Shown: positions 46,401 through 57,100 of the stretch, in pieces
Position numbering within the stretch: position 1 is the stretch's first letter
How the letters are laid out: each line of letters begins with the position of its first letter
Origin: Choristoneura fumiferana
Taxonomy: Eukaryota; Arthropoda; Insecta; Lepidoptera; Tortricidae
Direction of reading: 5' to 3'
NCBI RefSeq assembly: GCF_025370935.1
Contig: NC_133472.1
Coordinates: forward strand, 12,922,476 to 12,986,475
Length of the DNA stretch: 64,000 bases
Made by a program: the position numbers and the translations under genes
Notes under the pieces: generated by a model
What the model saw: the letters and a program-made list of their open reading frames with translations, nothing else
What the model was told of the DNA's origin: nothing
Database searches by the model: none

Positions 46401-49400
46401 CTACATCTACAGCGTGCCGCGGTCTATGCATACCTGGCTTAGAAAACGCTGTCATTTTGCATGAGTATATTAACTATATCAGCTTTGGAAAAAAATATGG
46501 GGTGCCTCCCCTACAAGGGAAGCCTTCTTTTCTTTTTTAAAACAATAGTGTTGTTTCTTTGAATAGCTTTGTAAAAAAAAATAATTACTAAGACCATTCT
46601 CGATTTAAAGATGCGTTTGCAAATATTATGTATGATCTAAAGTGCTTATTTTTGTTAGAGGTAAATGTCCCTTCCAACCCCACCAGCTAAATCATTACCT
46701 TAAAAATCTGAAAAGAATCATGACAGTAGTATAATGAAACGAATTTAGAAGGTAAACTATACTAACTAGGCTCTACAGGTTAACGAAATATAATCGATAA
46801 AACTTAATACTTATTGAAAAATATTTACCGCATATTAATATTAGTACAGTACCACTACCATGAGTTTACAGTGACCGTACTCGATAGCGACGGCGTAAAT
46901 TATTTGTAGAGGCGCTGTACAATTCTCCATACAAATAATTTACGCCGTCGCTATCGAGTACGGTCACTGTAAACTCATGATAGTGGTACAGAACGTGACA
47001 GAACCCTACACTACACGTGGCTCGGTCGGTTTTTGTTTTTTGTTAATTGACCAAAGAAAATAAATAAGGGTCCAACGTGTTTTGATTATCTAATGATGAT
47101 GGATGATGAATTCCGTAATCCGTATTTTCTGTTAATTACGCTTCCTTACCTTTACGCGTCTGTGGTGGATGCGCAAAGCGCGAACCAAAAAAAAAATTAT
47201 GACGGATTAGGCTAAGTTCAGATAACGCGCGGTGGTTGGCTCGGCGCGCGGTTTAAGATTGTATGTAACAAATCAATGCTTTTGTTTACAATGTCCGCGC
47301 GTGACTATCATGTAAACAACAGCATTGATTTGTCACAATCTCAAACCGCGCGCCGAGCCAACCGCGCGTCTTGCACGTTCATCTGAACTTAGCCTTAAGA
47401 TGCCATCAGACATAGTAGTGCAAACGCGACGTACAGGTCAATCGGCACTTTTGTTAAGGGGTAAATGAAAACTTGCTAGAATTTTCGGGGATTTATTCTA
47501 AAAACTAATTAGGAACTACGTTTCTAGATCTAGAGCTAGAATAGAAGATGAAATACGAATAGATGGATTTTTAAAGGTGTTGTCGTAAGCGAAGGCGTAG
47601 TTTGTTAGTGAATAGCCGGGTCTCCACTGAGCGAGCCGCCGAGTGAGTACTTAGTGAGTATATTTGTTACTTCTTCTCTCTGAAGCGGCTGAACGGATTG
47701 GGATGAAATTTGACAAAAGTTAGTTTATAAGCTGGATTAAAACTTAAGGATACTTTTTATCCCGTCATTGTCATAGGAATAAAATCCGAAATTTCAACCG
47801 CAATATCTACAGTCATGAAATACACGTTATTGAAGACCCAGATGGGATTCTCAAGATTAATGAATTTAAAAAAAACCCCATAGGAATTCTATAAAAAACC
47901 CACTATTTCAACCACTAAACCTTGATTAATCCTACTAATATTATAAATGTGACAGTTTGTGAGTGAGTGAGTTGTTTGTTACTTCTTCACGCTGAAACGG
48001 CTGGACGGATTTGGATGAAAGGCTATACCCGTGTAAGGGAACAAAATATGTCCCTGACGTTATTAGCCAATGAATATATCCTATGTATTGGTAATAAAAT
48101 AATGCTAGTTATTAATCTGCCAAGTTTTATCTCAATATCATTGACAGGTTCCTTGCAATGTCACTTGAATGTTTTTTTTTTACTTTTCTACATATCTTGA
48201 AAACTACTGGTCCGTTTCTTTTGTGATTAATGTATTTTGTTAATGGCATGAAGAGGAATAAATTCGCAAAACACAAGACGTCTCTAGGTCAAAATTAACT
48301 TGGTCATTTTTGATGTCAAATATTTCAAACTTTTTTTTTTACACTTGTGAGTCAGCGACACCCACTATTTTTTTTTACACTGATGTGACATCTCTTTCCG
48401 TACAAATATATATTGGACTGAAATCAATCGGCTTGGAGCAACATGGTGATTTTTTTAATAAACTTTTAGGTGCCTAAAAGTATAGGATGGTCAATCCCTA
48501 TAATGTACTCCATAACGGACTATAGGTACGCTTAAATAATCTGTAGAATAATGAAGATTTATATAAAATATCAATATACCCTTAGTATGTGTACCTTGGT
48601 GATGTACTAGGCCGGTATACTCAAAATTAAAATAGAAATAAGTGAAAGTCTAAATTCTGTTAAATTAAAAGTAAGAAGGTAAGGGAAACTAATTTGCTTT
48701 CTTGATTTATCATTCATTTTGTAGGATACATAATCTACACAAATATTTTTTATTGTGTTGACCGTGATGAGATAAGTACCTACTACTTAAGACAATTGTT
48801 AAATGTGTTGATGTATTTTTCATCAATAATATTTTTGTAGAATATTTACAATAGCTGTTGCCTGCAACTTCATCCAAGTCCCATTGGAACCTACCATTTC
48901 CTGGGAGCAGCCTGGCAGATGGCAGCTTTCTATTAGTCAAAGAATTTCTAGAATTGATTCAGTTGTAGGTATTTTTTTTTCTTTTTGACTGTTGTTTGTG
49001 TGTCTTTGTGAATGTGAATAAATATCATCTTTCTTTCTTTCAGTAGGGGGTAAGCTCCGATACTAGCTTACCCCCCACCAAACACACAAACACAAACAAA
49101 TACAGTTTTAAGTACTATACATATGGTATAGACAACACTCTAAAACCTATGTATTTGAATTAGCTGAATGCAAATAACTGGAGGGAAAAGAGTAAAAGTA
49201 AAAAATTGATTTAAGATGTTGTTTCAGGTAGATTATAAAAAGATTTACCCCCGTTTCACCATCCATTGATTAATTTATTTGACGGATAAATGTGATGCTG
49301 TCTCTGTTGGTTTCGTTTGAATAGACAGAGATGGCATTACATTTACCCATCAAATAGAATTAATAAATGGGTAGTGAAACAGCCCCTAAAGTATCATATA

Positions 49401-49978
49401 AAGTAAGTATATTGGAAGGCTACCTCCATGGATTGTTTAGGAGACAAAGGAATTTGCTATGTTGATCTGACCTAGAAAGCTAGAAACCTAATAATGAAAT
49501 TAAATATTGAATTGAAAATCAAATTTAACTATTCAGATAAAAAATAGCAGTTCTCTTTTTTAATATCAACATGAAATCCTCATGGAAATCCAAACGAAAC
49601 ACATCACACATCGTTATTTCCATAATTTAGCAATAACAGTGGTTTTCTTATTGGCTTCTGGAGATTAAAATCTGAAAATAACTGCCATTCATACATTTCA
49701 AAAATAGAGGGTACTGTAAGTACTGTTCAGTTTGTATCACTCACTCCTCGTTAGCCCAAAGAATGGAGGATGGTATATTTCATTGTAGGTATCCAAGATT
49801 TATATGGATCAACACAATGCCAATTACAAAAGTAAAGATGACAGTAAAAGTTGAAAGCATTAAAATAAAATCATCTCAATCTCAGAGGACGATTATTAAC
49901 TACCAAAATCGATCAACCGACTAGAATAAAGAAAAAAATAAATGTCAGCTTTGCACAAACCTTGACGTTCTCAGCCAT
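31464..49978 (-). CDS. SINA/SIAH-type RING E3 ubiquitin ligase with a long basic tail (seven exons)
   Basis: Exons 49978-49961, 46019-45804, 45251-45123, 44694-44557, 40242-40122, 33633-33521 and 32360-31464 join in phase to 543 residues plus stop. Exon 1 encodes only MAENVK. Exon 2 encodes a SINA-type RING: C19-x2-C22, then QCNEGHHVCGRCK and CPVCR, followed by NYAMEELIANVRKLRAF. Exon 3 is an acidic Ser/Glu linker. Exon 4 has CLCC and NHLRYFH, like the second SIAH zinc finger. Exons 5, 6 and early 7 (FFLIIEIS, FSYTVTISG, CLVVNGVDARAL, GKLSVYRV) follow the order of strands in the SINA substrate-binding beta-sandwich, though diverged. SIAH proteins normally end there, near 280-300 residues. Here about 250 more follow, rich in Ala, Pro and Arg and ending RANKKKRRQRR. 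The family ubiquitinates cytosolic or nuclear substrates with an E2; this member's targets are unknown. Introns are large and full of repeats. Confidence 0.88.
32363..32525. repeat. Dispersed repeat abutting the last acceptor of the SINA-like gene
   Basis: TATTTCATCTTC, TTCTAGATCTAGA, AATTCTAGCAAGTGGTCATT and TAGTGCAAACGCG-type blocks recur inverted at 47403-47572. The repeat reaches to within a base or two of the acceptor CAG at 32361-32363, so the branch-point and pyrimidine region of that intron appears to lie in it. Confidence 0.7.
32884..33250. repeat. Long dispersed repeat with a GC-rich core, copy 1
   Basis: ACACCCATACAGTAAATCCT, GACCAGCATTACGACATTGG, a GC-rich core (CACGTGCAGCAGCAGGTCG, GGGGCAGACATACCTACGTA) and AGGCCTTAAAACACTCATGT occur in the same order at 57313-57761. 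Lies in the last-but-one intron of the SINA-like gene. Confidence 0.8.
34050..34330 (-). mobile_element. RTE LINE 3'-end fragment
   Basis: CATCAGCCGAAAGACGTCCA, CTGCTGAACAAAGGCC, ACAATGAATGACAACTCGCC and CTAGTGGGAGGCCTGCCAAC match the untranslated end of the LINE at 24270 block by block, in the same orientation. It contains no coding sequence. Confidence 0.75.
34560..34810. repeat. TTAGG-containing minisatellite
   Basis: About four imperfect units of roughly 60 bases, each with TACCAGAAAAGTAGGTTAGG or a variant (CTGCCAGAAAGTTGGTTAGG), TTAGAACTGCGACCC and AACAAAAATAAATCGC. Each unit has one or two adjacent TTAGG or TTAGA pentamers. Confidence 0.75.
35078..35140 (-). other. Exon-like island in the 33634-40121 intron of the SINA-like gene
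   Basis: On the minus strand an ATG with A at -3 and G at +4 opens MAESLEELNTMLSGLSIVPQ Q and runs directly into a consensus-like donor CAG|GTGGGT at 35077. In a second frame the same bases read GGAQYYAQWPQYRPPT, also open to the donor and leaving one base, which matches the phase of the next exon (33633). The first frame leaves phase 0, which matches the last exon (32360). No good acceptor is visible upstream and an in-frame stop lies just above the second frame. It could be an alternative first exon, a captured exon, or chance. Confidence 0.3.
35259..35590. mobile_element. Long hairpin element
   Basis: GTACATTTGATTTGCGACTC and CATAGTCTCCCGAAATGTCC on the left pair with GGACATTTTGAGAGACTATG and GAGTCGCAAATCAAATGTAC on the right, with a loop near 35415. 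The open frames read here are products of the palindrome. Confidence 0.8.
36240..37195. repeat. Tandem array of about 115-130-base units inside the Helitron
   Basis: About eight units, each containing CCCACGGGATAGGGATAAAA, AACAACCGCTGGGCTTAGAG, CATGAAATTTGGTATGTAGG and AATAACACATAGGCTACTTT. Some units carry an insertion (GGGATACCTAGGGATAAAAT), so two unit types alternate in part. The repeated open frames on the minus strand are translations of this array. Confidence 0.85.
37194..37465 (+). mobile_element. LINE 3' tail nested in the Helitron
   Basis: CTTGCGGCGCATTCTTCTTG, GGTCTTTCCGAAAGTGCTGG and GTGCCCATTGCGGCC are followed by TGAATTTGAATTTGG, the tail form seen in many lepidopteran non-LTR elements. 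GGATAG occurs on both sides (about 37188 and 37459), a likely target-site duplication. Confidence 0.65.
38712..38800. repeat. GC-rich inverted repeat
   Basis: GGGGGTTGCCGGCC pairs with GGCCGGCAACCCC around a centre with two GGCCAAGTAC copies. A GC-rich patch without coding evidence follows (38830-39030). Confidence 0.65.
40382..40832. repeat. Dispersed repeat (GAGCGTGTCG ... GAACCCTAAAAA), copy 2
   Basis: AAAAAACCGGCTAAGAGCGT at the left and GACTACGAACCCTAAAAA at the right, with GGTTCCGTAGCCATTACG and TTACGTCTATGGGAGGTACC inside, as at 8776. A perfect palindrome sits in it at 40673-40728. Located in the 40243-44556 intron of the SINA-like gene. Confidence 0.75.
40673..40728. repeat. Perfect 56-base palindrome
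   Basis: Two 28-base arms with no spacer: GTAATTTGTAAGCGTAATTT then GTATATAT, followed by its exact reverse complement. A (TA)n run lies at the centre. Confidence 0.9.
40910..41100. repeat. Dispersed repeat shared with 61430-61600 (inverted)
   Basis: AAAACCCCCGACTTCGTCAC, CACAAAAACGGCTGAACCGA, ACATATCTTAGAACCATCGC and CGCATTCAAATTGGTCCACC occur in reverse orientation and order in a nicastrin intron. Confidence 0.7.
41906..41960. repeat. Small perfect hairpin
   Basis: TTGAGTATTTATCTAGAATT at 41906-41925 and AATTCTAGATAAATACTCAA at 41941-41960 are exact complements with a 15-base loop. Confidence 0.85.
42035..42115. repeat. Three tandem 27-base units
   Basis: Units of TCGATTTTCGCTTGCAAAAG TGTAATT at 42035, 42062 and 42089, with two base differences in total, followed by a partial fourth unit. 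Confidence 0.85.
42172..42295. mobile_element. Diverged MITE related to 6492-6632
   Basis: GCCTGTTCATTGATAAATTTTATGTGAC-type left end and ATAAAATTTATCAATGAGTG GAGAAACAGGC right end form the arms. The interior is similar in size and end sequence to the CTGTTTCACC family. Confidence 0.55.
43267..44338 (+). mobile_element. Helitron-like element interrupted by another repeat
   Basis: The start (TATACTAATATTATAAAGAG, then TTAACTCAAAAACTACTAGACCG) and the end (CCCGTGCGAAGCCGGGGCGG, then CTAG at 44335-44338) are Helitron-like. Between about 43945 and 44308 lies a second repeat (GTCCGTCTGTCTGTCTG ... GACTCGCACTTGGCCGGTTT). Confidence 0.6.
44913..45050. mobile_element. Near-perfect hairpin MITE
   Basis: TATAGTCTGTCAAAAAAGAG and AAGAAATTAAAAAGTG on the left pair with CACTTTTTAATTTCTTCTCT and TTTTTGACAGACTATA on the right; ACACTGTAGTGTC pairs with GACACTACAGTGT near the loop. 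It lies 70 bases from SINA-like exon 3. Confidence 0.85.
46849..46989. mobile_element. Near-perfect hairpin MITE
   Basis: GTACCACTACCATGAGTTTA and CAGTGACCGTACTCGATAGC on the left; GCTATCGAGTACGGTCACTG and TAAACTCATGATAGTGGTAC on the right. The arms are over 55 bases long with one mismatch noted. Confidence 0.9.
47209..47395. mobile_element. Hairpin MITE with AGGCTAAGTTCAGATAACGC ends
   Basis: AGGCTAAGTTCAGATAACGC then GGTTGGCTCGGCGCGCGGTT on the left; AACCGCGCGCCGAGCCAACC then ATCTGAACTTAGCCT on the right. Confidence 0.85.
47403..47572. repeat. Dispersed repeat, inverted partner of 32363-32525
   Basis: CATAGTAGTGCAAACGCGAC, AAGGGGTAAATGAAAACTTG, CTAGAATTTTCGGGG and AGATGAAATACGAATAGATG match the reverse complement of the copy at 32363. 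It lies in the first intron of the same gene. Confidence 0.75.
49246..49386. mobile_element. MITE, CTGTTTCACCATCCATTG family
   Basis: CCGTTTCACCATCCATTGAT at the left and a complementary end AATGGGTAGTGAAACAGCCC at the right. The interior ATGTGATGCTGTCTCTGTTG pairs with ACAGAGATGGCATTACATTT. Confidence 0.8.
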
Positions 49979-52182
49979 CGTGCAAGTCCCCACAAGATAA
50001 AGAAATTAAAAAATAATAATAATTCTCCAAGAATCACCAGTCTAGCTCCAAATACAATTAGTTAACGACTTGTTACTGAACGCGAGCAGGCTACAAATAG
50101 TTATGGGTAGATGGTTGGATTTCTACAATTGGGGAAAAAATGGCTGCCTACTTCCTCCCTCCAGGATAGAAGTGTTGCTACTTTACCTGCTGCTCTGTAC
50201 TTGTCATTATGTTATACCCCAGTGTTATAGGGCTGCCAAACAAAAAACAAATTTAATCACTATTATGGATCTCTTAATTATTTAATTGAATAACTAATTA
50301 AGTCGTTACGTATTTAATTCCTAAATGAAATAAAATGAACTATACGACAAGACGTTTGTACAGTGTTTTTTTTTATAATGTCACGCACGTCACAACTTTT
50401 CAACACGTTTTATTCGAAATATTTAAAGACTTCAAATTTAACAAGGAAAAATAACTAATAAACTCTGGGAATTATACTGATTGTATCATAGACTGCTAAG
50501 AGATACTAACGTATTTTGTATGTTGATGTTTGAAATAGAATTTGAAGACCTTTGTTAAAATGAGATTGAAATCATAACTGGTTTTTTTTATTTTTGTTTC
50601 AACCATTTTTATCAGATATGCTATAATATCATATTCCGTTAGTTCTCTTTATAGTTTGTGTCATATTCATACTAAATGCAAAAATAACTGTCTGTCATCT
50701 CTTTAACGCGCTGAACCGATTTAAATAACGTTTTGCAGATAATTAATTAGTTTGAGATCGTGGAAAGAACAAAGACATAGCGTTGTTGATACTGCAATAC
50801 CGCGTAACTAGCTTTTTTCGTAAGGTATAATTTTCACTGTCAGAACAGTATTAACATTGTACTGTTCAGACAATAAATTATGGAAAATGTATATCTTATG
50901 GTATGGAAAATGCTAGTTACGCGGTATTGCAGTATCACGGACAGGATAGTTTTTATTCTGGTAAATAGTACAGTTCCTGTAGGACAGCCATAAACAAAAT
51001 CTCCGCAGACGGAGTCGTGGGGAAATCTAGCATTATAGTATATTATTACTCATGAATTCATTGAGTACAAACCAAAGTGATATAATTTTTGAATTCACGA
51101 AATGTGACATTGGTGCTGTATAGGCTTAATACCGTTTGCCTCTCACTAAACAAATTAATTAAAAAAGCCTGCCTCTGCAAGTCAATGTCACTCTGTCTAG
51201 CGTTGCCAGATGGGTACGCAATAGTACGCACGGCGTACTATTTTATGGCCTTCCTCTTTGGCCTTGCGTACTCCGGTACTCATCGGTCGATTTGCGTACT
51301 ATTTTTGTATTTTAGAACCTGACAGCCTAGCTGTTACTCCATTTGACAGAAATATATTTTTTAGGTTTCCGATTAATATTATTGTGCGTTTTTTACAACC
51401 CAAAAATGTTAACTAATACTTTTATAGATTATCTGTGGCTGTCGCACTGACAAACAAGTGACACTGACAAATCTGACAGACAATGGCCAAGGTAGTTTAT
51501 AAATTCTAGGATTCGCGCTGTCATCGTTCATCCACCATCACCTCTCATATTCGTTTTCTAGATTTTTTTTACCGTACAACGGCAAAAACTACTAGACACT
51601 GGCAAAATTGTCCTCCGATGGACAGAGCCATATTTTTTTAAAGAAACAACAACAAATTCACCATAATAGTACTTAAAATTGGACAAGCGAAAGTTTGCAC
51701 AGAGTCCGCGGTGCGCGAGTCAGACTCCCACTTGACCGGTTATTATAAGGCCTTTGTTTATGCACCAGCTGCAATAAAGCACAGTTCAGTTTGTCAATAA
51801 ATATTGTAAATGTTTTTAAAGCTGGCGCGTAAACGTAAAAACCCCAACACTCACTGCTGCTGTGTCCAACTCCACCCTCGCATTGCTTGCATTGCTTTGC
51901 TGGACGGACTCGCTTGTGTCAGGTTAGCTAGCTACTATTCTTGTAATCTGTGCTTGTGTTTTCTCTGTGCGCTGTGTGAGTGACTGTCAAAGAGTATAAC
52001 TACATAGTGACGAGCTTTGGTGACGAGTGACTGTTCAGTGTTCGTTCATTTCGTAGTTGATAGAAAAAGGGAATAAAATAAGTGACTAATTTGCATCTGG
52101 TTCGTTATAATAGTAGTTGATATCGGCATAATGATACTTTAGTTCGTAGTATTGTTAATAGTGCATTCTTTCTACAAACACT
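49979..52182. other. Divergent intergenic interval between the SINA-like gene and nicastrin
   Basis: The two genes are transcribed away from each other, so both promoters should lie here, about 2.2 kb apart at the start codons. Contents: the 5' leader of the SINA-like gene just above 49979, a hairpin element (50788-50936), a partial Helitron-type sequence near 50690, mixed AT-rich sequence, and the nicastrin 5' leader from about 51850. I cannot assign a TATA box or initiator with confidence. Confidence 0.6.
50788..50936. mobile_element. Hairpin MITE
   Basis: GATACTGCAATACCGCGTAA CTAGC at the left and GCTAGTTACGCGGTATTGCA GTATC at the right are exact complements, with ACTGTTCAGA/TCAGAACAGT further in. 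Confidence 0.85.
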
Positions 52183-54163
52183 ATGGGTTTTAATTTTCTG
52201 TACCTTTTGTTGTGCTGTGTTTTAACAAAATGTAAGCTATGTGTACTTTTATGAATATATCCAAATGTGTGGTAATTTTAAATCCTTCTGAATGTTATAT
52301 GTCATTACTTTTTGCAGTAAGTTATGGTGAACGGCTCCACGGCCAAATATACTCCTCCATTGAAGGAGGGGCAGCTTGTTTCAGACGATTAAATGGAACT
52401 CATCAAGCAGGATGCTCTTGTAAGTAAATTTTGTCGCCTATCTACAAAATTTAACAAAAATATTTAGTATATGTATATTATTTTTGTATGTACATATATG
52501 GAGATAAAAAAATGTTGGCACAGCACAGCAGTCTTATGTACATTGCAATCTTCCTAACATAAATTATGTTCCACTTTAACACATGCAAGCAAGTATCCTC
52601 ATGTAACATTTATTTTTATCTTCAATAACCAGTTTAATTAAAAATACAATTTCACATGCAAGTGAAATTGCAATTAATAGTACTGGATTTTCAAAAAAAA
52701 ATGTTTTATTGCAGCATCAAACAAAGGAGCTATTGGGGTTGTCCACATAGTTAAAGATGTTAGTGATGCCCAGTGGGTGGTGTTCAATGCTACCACTGGC
52801 CCATATATGGCAGTTGTTAGCACAGACTTGTTCCACAGCGTTGTAGAGTTGTTTATGGATAATCCTGCCAATGTTGCTGGTGTTCTCCTGTATGCAAATG
52901 CAACTCAAAAGTAAGAGATCATTAAGATTGTTTGAACTTGTGTACAATATAATTAATAATAATAATAATAGCACCAAGTCGAGCAGTGACTAGCGTGGGC
53001 CCTCGCCCCCGCCGCCACCACCACCAGCGCGACGAGGAAGGCGACCGCTGCCAGCACGCTTGGGGCCTGTGGGACAATCTGCCCCACCTTCGGCCCCCGC
53101 TAACGGTGGTGTAGTGCGCCGCATGCGATGGACTCATTCCATGAATGTTAATTTAATTGCATGCGCGCCTACTATGGAGCTACCATCCCACATGATGAGA
53201 ACCTCAGGAAATTTGAGTTATCAAAGATGATTTACCATATTAATATTAATGAATAAATTAATTGAAATATCCATTAAGAGCTTATAATGACTTTCTCAAT
53301 TTTTAGAACCATGTCATTCACTCAAGAGTCAATGTGCCCAAATGAGTATGCGTCAGAACCTGGAAGCCAATGCCCAGCACCAGACAAAAGTGTGTGGAAC
53401 AAAGGTGGAACTGGCCTCATCAGAAGGGATATCCCATTTCCTATATTCTTCCTGCCAGCTTCACGGTTGGAGGAAATAGTAAAGATTGAACAATGTTATG
53501 AAAGGTAATTCTACTAATACAGTCAAAACCTTTCAAAGCAACACCAGTTATAACAACATATCGGACATAATGACCTAAAAAAAGTCCCAACAATCTTATA
53601 AAGCAAAATAACACTGGTTATGATGACCTAACATGTTTAACAACCAATTATTGCTGTCCATTTGTTGTTGTTAAAAACGGTTTAGACTGTATTGTAATTG
53701 CAAAACTTTGTGAGTATGTTTGTGTGTGTATTTTTACTCCTTCAATGCCTAATTGGCTGGATGGATTTGGATGAAAGTTTGTATGTAGCTAGCAAGGGCA
53801 TCTGGAATAACAAATAAATTTGCTACTTTTTATTCTAATATTCTCATGGATTCCATATAAAATCCTAAAATCATACATATCAATGTAATTAATTGGCATT
53901 CTCTCCCATGGGAATTTAGTTGAATTTTCAAATTTCAATTTGAGCAGCCTGATGTAATAGTTTTAGTGAGCAAAGTCACTGGTTAAGTCTAGCGGATGAT
54001 CATTAATAAACATGATTTAACTAATGGGATGCGGGTGGATTTATTTTAGAATTCAATAGTTCTATATCTACTAATAGATAAATATTAAATTTGGTGTTTA
54101 AAACCTCATTTTTAGGGTTCCGTAGTCAATTCGAAACCCTTATAGTTACGTCATGTCTGTCCA

Positions 54164-54194
<31 letters not shown>

Positions 54195-57100
54195 GCGGCT
54201 AAGCGCAGAGACCGTTAATACTAGAAAGCTGTAAATTGGCATGAATATACATATCAGTCACGCCAACAGCGGTAAAATATAAAAATAAAACGTAATTTTT
54301 TTTTATTGTGCCTCATAGACGTAGTGGGTGTTTTTTTTCTGGACACCCTATAGTGTGGGGTATCGTTGGATAGGTCTTTTAAAACCATTGGGGGTTGCGA
54401 AGACGATTTTTCTATTCAGTGATCGGTGCGAAATATTCAACTTTAAATTGCAAATTTTCATTAAAATCGAGCGTCTCACCCGTCCGTCCCCCCCTAAAAT
54501 CTAAACTGTTGGCAAAATAAAAAAAAAAATCAGTATGGTAGTAAAAATATCAAGTTTACAATGAAAATTATAGTGGCTAAGATTGCTTGAGAATCATTAG
54601 TCGTTTGAAAGTAAATAGCAGCCTAAGGTATAAAATATACCTAAACTTGGAAGATTCCGTACACAATACGAAATCCTTAGAAAAATATCCTGGGCGTGTC
54701 CGACACGCTCTTGGCCGGTTTTTATACATATATTTCTACCAAAAGACTTCCCGTTTTTTATAGAAAGTGAAAAGTAATAAAGACAAACATGTTATTTTAA
54801 AATAGGCTTAACAAGCATTTATGAAGAGCAATATTCATATTCTGTTATAGTGTTACCCTTAACTTTTAGGTACAATGTTGGTTTGGAGTCTCAAGATGGA
54901 AAACCTCTATGTTCTATTCAACTGAACTCCTTCATGTGGGCTGCAGTGAACAGTGCTGTATGTCGCAGACGGTTGGTACACTTTACAAATACATGAGCTT
55001 TATTATTATTGCTGTGTGATTGTGCAGATAACGTTCACATTCACGAATATTAAATGTATACAATTGATTTTCAGATCAGCAGCCAGTGCATTGTTAACAC
55101 CCACTAAAGTATGTGATCCTTTGGGTGATAATAATGTTTATTATTCATTATTTCCGCGAGAAAAGGTGATTTTTATGTACATTGATTTCATCACTTACAA
55201 CATAGGTTCTCAATCTTAGTTTTCCTCCTGCATTGTTTTATATTCTTTTACTAAGTACCACTTCCTAATTGTCTCCGAGTACTCTGATTCCATTGTCCTC
55301 TTGTAAAGGGCGTTATCGCCCATGTTGACAATCTAAGATCTACACATATTTTTGAATGAAAGCCATTTAATTATGAATTTCCAGGGACCAGGACCAAAAA
55401 AGAAGGTCATCTTAGTCACATCTAGAATTGACACAGCATCACTTTTTGATGGTAAGTGGAGACAAATAAAACAAATTCATTTCTCTGCGGCTTGAACACA
55501 ATGCTCAAATGTAAAATATATTTTTAATATTTGACTTAATTATCTTTTAGGTATAGCCCCTGGCGCAGCCAGTTCCGTCGTTGGTATGGTGACACTAATT
55601 TCAGCAGCAACTGCTCTGAGCAAGATGATACCTGCGTATAATGCTTCTCAATATGGTTAGTAATTGAATTTCTTACCTAGTAAACCCATCATAAAATGAT
55701 TAACTACAGGATTCTAGATTCTAGAATGACTACTGCAAAGTATGCTAGCAGGTACTTTCGGAAGCTAAGGGATCTCTATAATTCTGTCCATTTTCTGCCT
55801 ATAGCTAGCCATAAGCTCTGCGCAGGGCGCGACACTAGCGCAAACCGCCATGACAGCTACGTCAGTTCTCTTTATTTATATTATGTCGCCATGACGGATC
55901 ATGACCTTGACCAAAGAGTATTGGTACCTATAGAAATAAAAATAATTTCATATTTTTTAGTGACAAAATAACACTTAGATTATATGAATAACATGATATT
56001 TACATCGATAGTAACGATAGAGCTATATATATGATATTATGGCATCCTACGGACAAAGATACTCAAAAAAACTGTTTACGGTTTGTGCTAGTGCTGCACT
56101 CTGATGGCAGAAAATTGCAGTAATATTCCCTATTATATCAAATAACATCATATATTTAGGCCTTAGGCCAAAATTCCCATGCGGGCCCAGTGCGGATTGG
56201 GAACTTCACACACACCATTGCATTTCTTCATACACGTATGTAGGTTTCCGTTTTCGTGTGCACCACCACGACTTAACACATACTTATGTACTTTTTATCC
56301 AGATATTCCTACTGGAACGGGATTTAGACACGTAAATCTTTACAGTCAAGTCTAAGAGACAAGAGTCATAGATCATTTAATAGGGTGACACTCTTTCCCG
56401 GCCCGGATAAAACCGACATGGAAATATCGACCCTGTTTTTTGTGTACACGCTCATAGAAACTGACATGAGCTTCTATGGGCGTGTACACGAAAAACAGGG
56501 TCGGTATTATCCGGGCCGGGAAAGAGCGTCACCCGTTTAATAATAATGTATGTAAATTTGTTTAAAAAGATATACTTCGTTAAGTTTCTTGCTGGATTCT
56601 TCTCAACAGAGGTTTTTCCGAACCGGTAGTAGATTTTGTTTTGACATTCATAAGTGCTTGTTATATTGCTATAGCCTAAATGTAATAAAGATATTTTGAC
56701 TTTGACATTAAATGCACAGGTATTCTTGGTACCATCAGCCAAATATGTGGTCTAACACCCCAAAGTTGATAATCGTTTGCATGTCATAAAACAATAAGGC
56801 CAATAGACGTGTCCGTCAACTTGAAAGTTCGACTTTAGCGACATATTCATTTGATAGGAACTTGTTTAAAAATTGATAGACCACTTATTGGGCTGATGGT
56901 ACAACATAATAGTGAAATCCTTGATTTCAGTACAACTGCTGAAGCTAATGGTTCACGCTAGTGCAGCTGTGAGTAGAGGCTGGTACTGTAAACCGGGGTT
57001 ACTTTAGGAAATTTTGGGGCTACTTTGATAGATTTAAAATGGTTATAAGAACGCAAATATTCATAGCTAGATTGAGCAAATACATACATAAAATCACGCC

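Noticed and set aside
52922..53137. Additional nicastrin exon.
   Set aside because: Exons 3 and 4 already join in phase and match the family; the GC-rich insert has no acceptor or donor and adds stops.
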